NCBI GenBank assembly: GCA_029948255.1
Contig: JALIZF010001881.1
Span: 868,001 to 932,000 of the forward strand
Length of the DNA: 64,000 bases
Source of the DNA: Telmatactis stephensoni
Taxonomy: Eukaryota; Cnidaria; Anthozoa; Actiniaria; Isophelliidae
Direction: 5' to 3'
Shown: piece after piece, positions 11,879-23,768 of the stretch
Position numbering within the stretch: position 1 is the stretch's first letter
Layout: each line of letters opens with the position of its first letter
Translations under genes and position numbers: made by a program
The notes under the pieces: model-generated
What the model saw: only the letters and a program-made list of their open reading frames with translations
Databases searched by the model: none
What the model was told of the DNA's origin: nothing

Positions 11879-12760
11879 AAACAAGATGTCACAAATATAG
11901 TAAAGACAGACAAATCAATATATGTTTTTCTGTAATATTCACAATGTTGAAAAAATGTTTTGGAGATGCTTTCTATTTCTGAAAATTATGAACCCTTACA
12001 AAGTCAATTATGAAATCTGACAGTGAATCTGAATATTAAAATTTACTGTAACAAAGGTCACTAAGCATACAAGGCCATACAATATACAAAGCAAAATCAG
12101 AACTTATTTTAAAAAGGCTTTTTAAATAATCTTCATTTCAACTTTGTCAATGACCACCGGAAGCCCAATTCATTTTAATCAAGAACATAAAAAAATTAAA
12201 ATTGATATTGGAGCTTTGCTTTTAGTTAGTAGTTGTTTTGAGTTGTTTTACAATTTCATATAAAGTCATGATTAGTGTAACCTGGAAGAGAGAATTCTTG
12301 TTTCGTGTAAAGACAACTATTTATCCGAGTCACTATACTCTACATAATACCAAAAAACAAGATGCCCCAATACTGTTAAGAAAAATCTAAATATAATTTT
12401 CTGCAATGTCTAATTGTTTAATTGAAGGATGTTGAATTAGGTTCAGTATTTATGTGAATGAAATCAGTTTGAGGGATTTTTGCATCCTATTTCTGAGAAT
12501 TATGAACCACTACTACCAAGTCAATTATTAAATCTGACACAATCTGAATAAATATCACTATGGTCACCGAGGTGAAAGCCTTATAATTCTCAGTAGACTG
12601 AAGGGCAAGAAACAAAGCTTGATCTTTATCTTGATAGTCTTTATTTCAACTTTTACAACAAAATGCAATCTTTGTTCCTATTACCACAGGAAGCCCAATT
12701 CATTTCAATCAAAAACGTCAAAATAAAACAAAGTATTGATTAGGTTATAAGGTAGTACCT
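11879..12760. repeat. Old tandem duplication, about 480 bp unit
   Basis: The segment 11879-12355 and the segment 12357-12760 align in the same order through several shared words: ACAAGATG at the start, CTGAAAATTATGAACC/CTGAGAATTATGAACC, AAGTCAATTAT, GAAATCTGACA/AAATCTGACA, and GGAAGCCCAATTCATTT. The copies differ by many substitutions and indels. It is non-coding. Confidence 0.65.
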
Positions 12761-14257
12761 AATTTTTATATTAACTAAAGTCCAACAAGCTGTCAAAACA
12801 TCGACACAACAAACACTAAGTGAGTCTAAACAAATCTCGTTAGAAGTTAAGAAAGCACCAGCCAATCAGCATCTGTTATCTATAATCGTGCTATTTGCTG
12901 GGGGTGTCAGAACATGATTTTGTTCTTTATTTTCCCTACGGCCTTAAGAGAGGAAAAGTTCGGATGTGACGCAGGCTATAAATAAAGCAAAATTTTGAGT
13001 CATCAGGAATTTTAGCGATGTCAAGTGGCTGTCCCAAACAATTCTACTTCTCTCAATTGGAGAACATTCTAATACAATTTAACACGGTGATCAAACATAT
13101 CACTAAGCAGGTTGTGGCCTTGATGAATACTTCCACATCCCGCCCGGGTTCTCCATAATATAAATAACATAACACAAAAGTGGATTTTGTATGATAAATT
13201 TAATTAACAATGACAACTTAGCTTGAGAAGAAAAAGCCCTCAGCTTGATCGTGAAATCGCGTGGTCTGAGTCATGACCCAGCTTATATAATAAGTGAAGT
13301 GATTTACCGCTGATTATCTATTCAGCTAATTCCAAGTATCTTTCGATATATTCAATAAATTCTGTATATGGGCCCTTGTTCGATTACAGATTTTTCTTTT
13401 CTCTTCATTTGTTACCTAGCTGGGATTCAAATCGTATATGATAACAGAAAAAGTAAATTCTCCCAAGTTTCATTATTTACAAATAGTGAATGTAAGAAAT
13501 AGTTCTTTGCTTGATGTCATGAAGATTGATGAGCAGTGAATTTTTAGTGAGCTACGCATGTCTTTGAGATTTTAATCTAACTAAACACTCTTTAAGTCAA
13601 TGAGATGTTTAAAAACAATGTAGAAAAGTTTGTATTAAATTAAGTTGCAGAATGGAATTACTGATTATCAAATAGAATTTAGATTATTTTCAGGAATGAT
13701 GACCAGCCAAAAAATTTGAAAAGAGCGTCGAATATTCCAGTTGGTCTACTGCTACTGAACAAAATAGAAAAGAAAAATTTTAAGTACAGCCTAGACAAAG
13801 CTAATTGAAAAGGAATGACCCTAAAATACAGCAACTATATAGTATAGTATCAAACTGTTTTGTTCTTCCATAATGTTATGAAAAGGGAAAAACAGCAGAG
13901 CAAACAGTAGATAAATATCTATAATTGTACATTGTATCAATGTATCAGAAGTCAACATTTATCTTGCATATACCTAATCCAAAAAAAAACATTGTGACAA
14001 CAATGCAAGTCCACAGTGCACACTCCAAGACTTCAAAGGATTTTGGTAATTCTCTAATAATTAATATAATCATAGCATGTTTTGGTTGCATAAAACCTCA
14101 ATTCAAAAATCATAATTGCTCATAACGCTTGCTGGAATGCGGAACCATGTAAGGCCAAAAGTTTGTCCTAGTTCATGACCATTAAAATAATAGCATAAAT
14201 AGCTCTTTGCCCACTAAAAACATATATAGAATGTATTCATGTCTCTAAATTCAAAAA
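12761..14257. other. Non-coding AT-rich stretch
   Basis: I see no supported gene, RNA or element here. Short ORFs are low-complexity and lack splice or codon support. Confidence 0.5.
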
Positions 14258-14480
14258 GTTGATGGAAACCAGTTTGACTTGTCAGTGTGTTTTTTGATTC
14301 CAAAAAAATGCATGACAGGTACTCCCAGAGTACAACACAAATTGTATTGGCCAGGGAGAAAGTATTTAGTAGATAATAATAGATAATAATAAGTAGATAG
14401 TAATTTTATTGTACCACCTGATTGGTGGTTATATACCTGATTGGTATGGTTACTGCTAGTCTTTTTATCATGTCAGACAT
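14258..14480. repeat. Dispersed repeat copy A
   Basis: This begins GTTGATGGAAACCAGTTTGA and ends in CTAGTCTTTTTATCATGTCAGACA. The same series of words occurs at 17001-17142, with differences and a shorter middle. A local TAGATAATAA duplication lengthens this copy. Confidence 0.65.
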
Positions 14481-17000
14481 ATACAGTCTGCTTTATTTTG
14501 CTAAATGCTTACCAAATGATCCAATATGATCTATAGATAATACATTATAGCTCTGACAAAATTTATATTCTGTACTTTGCACTTTGATCTATGGAAACAA
14601 AACTGTTTGTTTGCTGTTATCTACTCTGGTAGATTCTAGAAGTACCACAGTTACCTTTCTATGAAATCATTTCAGTGCATGCAGTCATTTCAGTTTCCTA
14701 ACACAACTTTTCAATAAATGTATTACCATGTTTTCAATATGGAGCAGATAAATGATTATAGCAGTAGTCAATTGCCGATGCTTTGTTTGAAGTTCAATAC
14801 TCGAAGTGTAATGTAATACAATGTATGCTCCTTACTGTTACCATATATAGCTCCTCCTTGCACATCAACCTGATACTACTACATAAAGTAACATGTTCAA
14901 TCCATCCTCTTTATTTTGTTTCTGTGAGCATGATTGCACAAAGCTTGTATACATTTGTGGTTGAGTATCACTTTTCATTGATTGAAAATATCATTTTGTA
15001 CATTCTAAAAATTAGTTCTTCAATTGTTACTAATATAAAGTCTCATAAACATTACTATCATTTCCATTATTGTCCATCACTATATTTTGATCTGCTAACA
15101 TTGAGCATGATTGACAGTAAAGTGCATTCAATATAATCAATGACAATTTATACAAAATACATAATTTCTCACTATTTACTAATTCTTGTTTCCTGGCTTA
15201 ATTATTTAATACACTCTAGTCACATTATGCAAAGGCGAGAATCTCCTAGTCTTTATTGTAGATATTGTTAGTTATTAATAATTATTAGTTCCCTTCTAAC
15301 ACGTCTTTCATGGAGAGCATGACTGTAGAAACTGTGTATAAATAGAGTTTATATATTAAGCAAAAATGCAAGCAGTGGTGATATAAAACAAACTATATTT
15401 CAAGCTATTGATTTGAAGATAATATATCCGTATCTTACATGTCTGTCCTCAAGTGAAGTTCGCCGCCACAAATCGATCTCTGTCTCGTGTTCTTGGACGA
15501 TCATTACATTACAAGTTGATTACAACAGCTGGTAAAGTCACCACTAAATTCGAGAATTCCATATTAACGATTAAAAGCAATCACTGTCCAAATATGTTCA
15601 GATTATTTAACAATTAGACCTCGAGGCCGAATGGACTATGAGTCAATAGGTAGTCCATGAGGCCGAGATCGAAAATCACCAAAGTAGAGGTGAAGTGTCA
15701 AGCCAAAAGATATGCGAACTGCGTGCGCCAGTCTGAGGGTGTTTAAGTTGATTATTAATAATCAAATATAGGGTTTGTGGTTATAAATATATGTTTTGAG
15801 ACCAAACTGTTCAGTTTAGTTCATTAATTTATCTGTAGGGGAAATGTTCAATTCTCGATAAATGTAGTATTGACGAAGCCGTTCGGAATGAAATAGGACA
15901 CTTAAGCATGGAAACATGGGGCGATATTTTACTGTAGATAAATGGCTTTGGGTTGTAGGCATTTATAATGTGCATTTAGTAATTAGAGTTGCGGAGCTAA
16001 ATTGATCGTAATATATATGTCTCACTTGTTCTGTTACATTTTCCTAAAAAGAAAACATTATTGCTTATTTCTCTAATCATTTTGCTTGTTTAAATCAATG
16101 AGAACTATTTTGAAACCAAATTTTGTCAACAAACTTTAGTTTCCCAGCGTTAGTGGCCATTAGCTAGAATTTCCGCGCGCTATGAATGTGCGCAGAAGGC
16201 TAAAATTTCTATGGTAGCCAGTCACCTTAAGTACTTTCACGTAAAATACGAATGTAAAGTCTTGAACTATATAGAATTTTCTTTGTTTGATGTAGTCAGG
16301 CACAGCTTTAATTGATTCTTACTTTGGAAAGACTTAAATATATTTCTACTTTAATATGATAAGAATTCTACTTGGCTCTGGTCATCATTGACATTATAAT
16401 ACTAAAAATGCCAAACGTCATCTTGTTTTTGACCTCGTACAATTCAAGATTATCTTGAAGTGTGGTTTATTGTTGATTTGGTTGAGGCAATTTCTCAACA
16501 GATCGTACATGTTTGATCTAAATTTTGTTTTCCGTCCGTGTTTACAATCTACATTTACTAGTTAAATATGCGAGGGCAGGTAGAACATGATTTTATATTT
16601 CTCAATGGTTCTGTTACATTTTATATAGTACTTCAGTTTTTCATTTTGCTTATCTAGAAATGTAAATAAACTTACCAAGAGCATTAGGACAAAGTCGGTG
16701 TGCGTATGCACTAGTCGACATAAACCCCTACCCCCACCCCCAACCTGGGACAGGCCTTGAAATGTGTCTATATCTATATTTTGATTTGAGGCCAGTAACC
16801 ACATGGCCTCATAGAGGTCTATTTTTATATCATGTTTCACTATAATAAAATTCCCAATTAAGTACTTTGTATACTGTAATATAACACTTTAAAGAATGTT
16901 CTCCTTGGTTAATTTATTATATAAAAACTAGACGCCTAATAGGCATTCACTCTCGCTACCTGTGTGTAATTTATACTTTGGTAGAAATGGGAGAACAGAA
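14481..17000. other. Non-coding AT-rich stretch
   Basis: No gene is supported. A short hairpin with GAGGCCGA arms is present at 15617-15668. The ORF at 14783-15136 is AT-driven and I do not accept it. Confidence 0.5.
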
Positions 17001-17142
17001 GTTGATGGAAACCAATTTGAGTTGTCAGTGTCTTTAGATTGCAAAAATTCATGATTGGCCAAGGAGAAAGTATTTTCTAGATAATTGTACCGCCTGATGG
17101 GTGGTTATAAATATACTGCTAGTCTTTTTATCATTCCAGACA
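17001..17142. repeat. Dispersed repeat copy B
   Basis: Shares GTTGATGGAAACCA, TTGTCAGTGT, GGAGAAAGTATTT, TTGTACC(A/G)CCTGAT and CTAGTCTTTTTATCAT in order with 14258-14480. It lies about 2.5 kb downstream in the same orientation. Confidence 0.65.
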
Positions 17143-17497
17143 CTCTCTAGGTTCGTTAACTTGTAACTGTAACTCAAATTCTTTCCAATGTCAGTTCTTC
17201 AATTTCAATCGACAAAGGGTCTTCCAACTCACGACTTCGTTGCCAAATGTCTCACATACCCTAAACACTTTTGTTATGAACTGTCAAACATTGCAATTCA
17301 TTAATAGTTCATTTTCTTTCATGTTACAGTCATTAATCATGTTTGAACATCACATAATCATCTGCTTTCAAAGTTAAATCATTTGTTAAAATTTCATAAC
17401 CAAGGTAACACTCGTTGCTATATATACTTTGGATGATATATAGCAACGTGATTTTGCCAAAGCATGGTTGGGCCACCTTAACTAAATTAATGAGTCA

Positions 17498-17501
<4 letters not shown>

Positions 17502-17533
<32 letters not shown>
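17502..17533. repeat. (TA)n microsatellite at the left edge of the PLE-1 array
   Basis: Pure TA dinucleotides directly precede the inverted terminal part of PLE-1. Confidence 0.9.
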
Positions 17534-17540
<7 letters not shown>

Positions 17541-17639
17541 TATGAAAATTTCATCAAAAATACTAAACAAAGTGCTCGATGACAGTAATAGTCAGAGCGG
17601 TATAAAATGAAAAATAAAGAAACAAACTACTGTATTACC

Positions 17640-17711
17640 ATAGTGTATTTTCACGACAATATTGTTTCGTATGGTCTAAAAAGACCACACTCATCAGGCG
17701 AACACACTACA
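17640..17711 (-). ncRNA. Hammerhead ribozyme, PLE-1 inverted terminal segment
   Basis: Read on the minus strand: CTGATGAG core box, stem II TGTGGTC/GACCATA, GAAAC box, short stem III (ACAA/TTGT) and GTC cleavage triplet. Stem I is closed distally by TAGTGT/ACACTA. It matches the copies at 18515-18584 and 20955-21023. Confidence 0.8.
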
Positions 17712-17772
17712 TGATCGTTCATGCAACCGTCAACGTAACATAATCTGGTATAATCCTCCTTTTAGCAAGAAC

Positions 17773-18405
17773 GTGAAAACCAATATCGGCAAGTCATTCC
17801 TTAAGATAATAGATAAACACTTCAAAGATGACAACCCGTTGCATAAGATTTTTAACAGAAACACGGTGAAAATAAGCTACTCCTGCATGCCGAACGTTAA
17901 AAACATAGTCGATAACCACAACAAGCAAATAATCAAGCAGCGCGCTACTGAACAATCTGAATTAATTCCTCCTTGCAACTGCAGAAATAAAGCTACTTGT
18001 CCACTTGAAGGAGAATGCCGCACTTCTAATATAATCTACCAAGCAACAGTAACTACTGAAGACAAAACAGAAACATACGTGGGACTAACTGAAAACGAAT
18101 TCAAATCACGATATAGAAACCATACATCATCGTTCAGAAATGAAAACAAGAGAAATGCAACCGAACTATCTAAGTATATTTGGAACTTAAAAGACAGTAA
18201 CATTCAATTCACTTTGAAATGGTCAATTCTGATGAAAGCAAAAGCCTATAATAATTTAAGCAAACGTTGCAATTTATGTCTGAATGAAAAATATATAATA
18301 ATTTGCCAACCTAAGATTGCAACATTAAACAAACGCAATGAACTTGTATCCGCGTGTAGACACAGACGAAGATACTTACTAAGATTTTATCAAGATAAAA
18401 CGTAA
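17773..18405 (+). pseudogene. PLE-1 truncated copy: C-terminal GIY-YIG endonuclease part
   Basis: This 210-codon open frame corresponds to the C-terminal third of the PLE-1 polyprotein at 18731-20845. It keeps the Cys-rich linker (CNCR, CPLEGEC), the GIY-YIG-like endonuclease segment ([21 protein letters not shown]) and the Cys/His tail ending before TAA. The reverse transcriptase is missing. The 5' border near 17724 joins directly to an inverted terminal segment, so this is a truncated retrotransposition product and not a gene in its own right. Confidence 0.88.
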
Positions 18406-18514
18406 ATTGTCACGCATAGGTAACTGTAATGTCACGAACCTGTAACCTTATACTTAGCGTCGTTAAAATTTGAATTTGTACTTTATGTAAACCTTAAGTG
18501 ATCTAACGATCATG

Positions 18515-18584
18515 TAGTGTGTTAGCCTGATGAGTGTGGTCTTTTTAGACCATACGAAACAATATTGTCGTGAAAATACACTAT
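18515..18584 (+). ncRNA. Hammerhead ribozyme, PLE-1 internal terminal segment
   Basis: CTGATGA at 18527-18533, GAAAC at 18556-18560 and GTC at 18567-18569. Stem II pairs TGTGGTC with GACCATA across a TTTTTA loop. Stem III is ACAA/TTGT. Stem I uses distal TAGTGT/ACACTA with an internal loop. Minimal stem III hammerheads of this kind are known from Penelope-like retroelements. Confidence 0.85.
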
Positions 18585-18730
18585 GGTAATACAGTAGTTT
18601 GTTTCTTTATTTTTCATTTTATACCGCTCTGACTATTACTGTCATCGAGCACTTTGTTTAGTATTTTTGATGAAATTTTCATACTATATTTTCCACGCTC
18701 TGAAGTCGAGCACTCTTTTTATCAACGAAC

Positions 18731-20845
18731 ATGGAACGAACAAATCTGAATTATTCAACCAAGAACATCCCATTGGCATCACGAAAGGTTTACTTGAAGC
18801 AACTAATCGAAAAAACAGAACAGTTTTTACGAAGAATGCGCTGGAAAGCTTATCACTTTTTAAATCCAAATGATAATTCAACAGAAAAGGAGACATATGG
18901 CTTTAAATCTACCAAGAATCCACCAACTATCGACCAGATGAAACCATTTGAAGATGACATGTTAAAATTAATACAATCTATCCAATTTAAGAACGTCAAC
19001 TGCAAATTTCAACAGCAACTTAACAAGGACATTAACAATGTAAAGAACGAGGACCGACTTTTTGTGAAAGCAGACAAGTCCACCAACTTCTACAAATTAG
19101 ATGCTCCGACGTATGACAACCTTGTAAAATCTAACGTAACCAAAACGTACAAAAAGACGGAACAGCGACAGGTTGCTAATATTAACAAAGAAGCTAAACA
19201 AATCGCAGAAAATCTTGATATTGATGACCGCATGGAACCTATGGCTGAAAAGGAATGCTTTATAACACTTAAAGACCATAAACCTAATTTTGAAAACAAA
19301 CCTACGTGCCGCTTAATCAATCCTGCTAAAACTGAAATTGGACAAGTAAGTAAATGAATTCTTGACAAGATAAACAACGAGATAATCAAGACAACAAAGA
19401 TAAATCAATGGAAAAACACATCTTCTGTCCTTAAGTGGTATAAAGAAATCCCAAACAAGAAGAATGCTTCCTTCATCTGTTTTGATGTAGTAGAATTCTA
19501 TCCTTCAATAACTGAAAATCTTCTTAATGACGCCTTGAACTTTGCCCAGAACTATGTAAATATAACTGACGAAGATAGAAGAATAATTATTAATGCAAAA
19601 AAATCACTCCTCTTTAATGACAATCAACCTTGGTGCAAGAAATCTGAAAATACGCTGTTTGACGTGACGATGGGGAGCTATGACGGAGCAGAAACCTGCG
19701 AGCTGGTCGGTTGTTTCCTCCTTTCTACTCTGTCACAGAAATACGGAAATTGCATTGGTCTATATAGGGATGACGGCTTGGCGGTCTTTGAAAAGTCCCC
19801 AAAAGAAATCGAAGATATCAAGAAAGATATATGCAGCAGTTTCAGCAAATACGGCCTACGCATAACTATCGAAGCTAACAAAAAAATTGTCAACTTTCTG
19901 GACGTAACACTAGACCTCAACTCAAGCTCCTTTAAACCATATTCAAAGCCTGGTAACATACCACAATACGTACATAGTAAATCTAATCATCCGCCAAACA
20001 TAATCAAGAATATACCTAAAGCAATTAACCGAAGGTTATCAGAAATATCATCAGATGAAAAAACTTTTAACGAATCTACTCCTATTTATCAAGATGCACT
20101 AACCAAAAGCGGATATGATTACAAGCTGAAGTACACAACCTATCCTACTAACACGAGAAAACGCAACCGTCAACGTAACATAATCTGGTATAATCCTCCT
20201 TTTAGCAAGAACGTGAAAACCAATATCGGCAAGTCATTCCTTAAGATAATGGATAAACACTTCAAAGATGACAACCCGTTGCATAAGATTTTTAACAGAA
20301 ACACGGTGAAAATAAGCTACTCCTGCATGCCGAACGTTAAAAACATAGTCGATAACCACAACAAGCAAATAATCAAGCAGCGCGCTACTGAACAATCTGA
20401 ATTAATTCCTCCTTGCAACTGCAGAAATAAAGCTACTTGTCCACTTGAAGGAGAATGCCGCACTTCTAATATAATCTACCAAGCAACAGTAACTACTGAA
20501 GACAAAACAGAAACATACGTGGGACTAACTGAAAACGAATTCAAATCACGATATAGAAACCATACATCATCGTTCAGAAATGAAAACAAGAGAAATGCAA
20601 CCGAACTATCTAAGTATATTTGGAACTTAAAAGACAGTAACATTCAATTCACTTTGAAATGGTCAATTCTGATGAAAGCAAAAGCCTATAATAATTTAAG
20701 CAAACGTTGCAATTTATGTTTGAATGAAAAATATATAATAATTTGCCAACCTAAGATTGCAACATTAAACAAACGCAATGAACTTGTATCCGCGTGTAGA
20801 CACAGACGAAGATACTTACTAAGATTTTATCAAGATAAAACGTAA
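18731..20845 (+). pseudogene. PLE-1 reverse transcriptase + GIY-YIG endonuclease ORF with one in-frame stop
   Basis: The frame runs 705 codons in a single phase, broken by one TGA at 19355-19357. N-terminal part: KADKSTNFYKLD, then FITLKDHKPNF with CRLINP (RT fingers). After the stop come [10 protein letters not shown] (RT motif A), [22 protein letters not shown] (RT motif C, YRDD) and FLDVTLDL. The C-terminal third has a Cys-rich linker (CNCR, CPLEGEC), GIY-YIG-type TYVGLT with RYRNH, and a Cys/His tail. These define a Penelope-like element of the endonuclease-bearing class. RT and GIY-YIG act in target-primed insertion. The stop lies between RT motifs, so the copy is probably inactive unless it is a sequencing error or read through. 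No other lesion was seen. Confidence 0.9.
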
Positions 20846-20954
20846 ATTGTCACGCATAGGTAACTGTAATGTCACGAACCTGTAACCTTATACTTAGCGT
20901 CGTTAAAATTTGAATTTGTACTTTATGTAAACCTTAAGTGATCTAACGATCATG

Positions 20955-21023
20955 TAGTGGTTAGCCTGATGAGTGTGGTCTTTTTAGACCATACGAAACA
21001 ATATTGTCGTGAAAATACACTAT
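20955..21023 (+). ncRNA. Hammerhead ribozyme, PLE-1 right terminal segment
   Basis: Same core as at 18515-18584 (CTGATGAG, stem II, CGAAAC, GTC). Two bases are missing in the 5' half of stem I compared with that copy, which shortens the distal stem I helix to TAGTG. Confidence 0.8.
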
Positions 21024-21053
21024 GGTAATACAGTAGTTTGTTTCTTTATTTTT

Positions 21054-21467
<414 letters not shown>

Positions 21468-21471
<4 letters not shown>

Positions 21472-21733
21472 TCGATTGCAGAAAGGTTGTAGTCTACATT
21501 TTACACAAATATCTAATTTATTCAGTATACTAATGAGATGCAATTTGTAAATACGCGATCACAACACCCAAAATATAGTTCTAGAATATCTGCTAGAGTT
21601 TAGAAAGACTACAAATATATTTTGACAATCATTGCATGCAAGCAATGCCGATTTAAGCAGTATTTTGGGTTTTGCATCTCATTAGATATTTGTATATTTG
21701 TGTATTTGCAGACTACAACCTTTCTGCAATCGA

Positions 21734-21737
<4 letters not shown>
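21468..21737. mobile_element. 270-bp fold-back MITE, copy 2, inside (TA)n
   Basis: Essentially identical to copy 1, same orientation, separated from it only by a (TA)n tract (21434-21467). Either a tandem duplication of element plus microsatellite or two insertions. Confidence 0.85.
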
Positions 21738-21778
<41 letters not shown>

Positions 21779-21785
<7 letters not shown>

Positions 21786-21850
21786 TTAGTCAAAGACTAG
21801 GATAAATGATTCATTGTTTTATTGCTACAAGCTGGTTTCGTATGATCGTA
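21779..21850 (-). repeat. Truncated PLE-2-type terminal segment with partial hammerhead
   Basis: Matches the left end of the PLE-2 array (23606-23680): AAAATATATTAGTCAAAGACTAGG through TGGTTTCGTATGATCGT, then ends in another TA tract inside stem II. The CTGATGA box is missing, so the ribozyme is broken. Confidence 0.75.
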
Positions 21851-22013
21851 TATATATATATACTGTAGAACTGAGAAAAGTTGGGTCACCAACAACCAAG
21901 CCACTAGCGAGTGGGATCAGAAATGATTCAGCACGATGATGGCATAAGAAATTTGATAAATGGAATTAGAAGGACGACATCAAGCGAACCACTTGCTGGT
22001 CAAAAGACTTTAT

Positions 22014-22965
22014 TAAACGTTTCGGCCTACTACGGGCCTTCTTCAGTAAAACTACTTGTAGTATTTACAAGACTTGGAGCGTAAATGCCTAAGAGGGCTA
22101 GGCCCATATAAATAGTAAAAAGGAACAAAGGATAAAAAACACAAAGAAATAAAAGTGGTAAAAATGAATGGAATTCCTATAATATAAGTCACGGGGACGC
22201 TATAAAAATCTAAGGTTAAAAATTGATTAATTGTATTTAATACGCTTGGAGGAGTTGAATTCCTGTCTTTTATTGAGCCCTTGTGGAGCCAAAGTACATA
22301 ATTGTGCGCTCCAGAACGCTTCACGAGTAAGAAGAATTCGATCCACGTTGTCACGGGCTTCGATTTGTTCAATTCCGATGAATTCAAAATCCTCGAAAGC
22401 GTGCTCACTGGCGTTGAAATGAATGGCCGTTTCACAGGTTTTTTTGTTTGTTTTCATAGCCGATTTGTGATTCCTAAACCTAACTTTGAATTCATTACTT
22501 GTAGATCCAACATATTGTAGAGAACACCTCTTACATGTAATTAAATAAATCAAGTTACTAGTGGTGCAAGAGATGTTCTGTTTGATATTGTAACTTCTAC
22601 CAGTAGAAGAGCTAGAAAACTTGGGAGAATTGAACAAATCGAAGCCCGTGACAACGTGGATCGAATTCTTCTTACTCGTGAAGCGTTCTGGAGCGCACAA
22701 TTATGTACTTTGGCTCCACAAGGGCTCAATAAAAGACGTGTATTAAATACAATTAATCAATTTTTAACCTTAGATTTTTATAGCGTCCCCGTGACTTATA
22801 TTATAGGAATTCCATTCATTTTTACCACTTTTATTTCTTTGTGTTTTTTATCCTTTGTTCCTTTTTACTATTTATATGGGCCTAGCCCTCTTAGGCATTT
22901 ACGCTCCAAGTCTTGTAAATTCTATTACTGAAGAAGGCCGATAAGGCCGAAACGTTTAAATTATT
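22014..22965. mobile_element. PLE-4: palindromic 3' fragment of another Penelope-like family
   Basis: The left arm (22014 to about 22375, minus orientation) and right arm (about 22633 to 22965, plus) are inverted copies of the same 3' end, including AACGTTTCGGCC at the left tip and GGCCGAAACGTT at the right. The right arm lacks about 20 bases near 22740. The minus-oriented half continues through unique sequence encoding the endonuclease. Both tips carry the CTGAAGA-A-stem-GAAACG motif. Confidence 0.75.
22227..22700 (-). pseudogene. PLE-4 GIY-YIG endonuclease fragment
   Basis: The open minus-strand frame encodes LIYLITC, a C-x2-C pair, LQYVGST, RFRNHKS and, further on, LLTREAFWSAQL with a terminal LAPQGLN. 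These are the GIY, YIG, Arg, His and Glu elements of a GIY-YIG nuclease as found at the C-terminus of Penelope-like elements. The first 24 codons of the open frame are only the antisense of the right palindrome arm, so genuine PLE coding starts near 22627. Reverse transcriptase is absent. This family differs clearly from PLE-1, -2 and -3, whose endonuclease has a TYVGL-type motif. Confidence 0.75.
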
Positions 22966-23154
22966 AAAGAGTTCTGAACCAGCAAGTAGTTCGCAAGATG
23001 TCAACTTATTAATACTACAGTATAATATATATATATCACTCATACAGAGAGCAAACGAATAATATATATATATAGGTTGAATAGAAGATTGGTATATTGT
23101 TCAATAATGGTTCCCACTAAAAGGATCCTCCAGGATTCCAAGTCTGCACTTCGT

Positions 23155-23612
<458 letters not shown>

Positions 23613-23636
23613 ATTAGTCAAAGACTAGGATAAATG

Positions 23637-23715
23637 ATTCATTGTTTTATTGCTACAAGCTGGTTTCGTATGATCGTCAGAGACGATCACACTCATCAGG
23701 CAAGTTACAATGAAT
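23637..23715 (-). ncRNA. Hammerhead ribozyme, PLE-2 left end
   Basis: Minus strand: CTGATGAG, stem II TGTGATCGTC/GACGATCATA, CGAAAC and GTA cleavage triplet. Stem I pairs TTGC with GCAA next to the core, and CATTGT with ACAATG distally. All core positions fit the consensus. Confidence 0.88.
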
Positions 23716-23768
23716 GACCGTTAAAATTTTGCTGGTGGTTTTAAAATATCTCGTGACCTATAATGGTA

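Noticed and set aside
14783..15136. 117-codon open frame
   Set aside because: Composition follows local AT richness (Ile, Ser, His, Tyr runs) and there is no domain, splice or promoter support.
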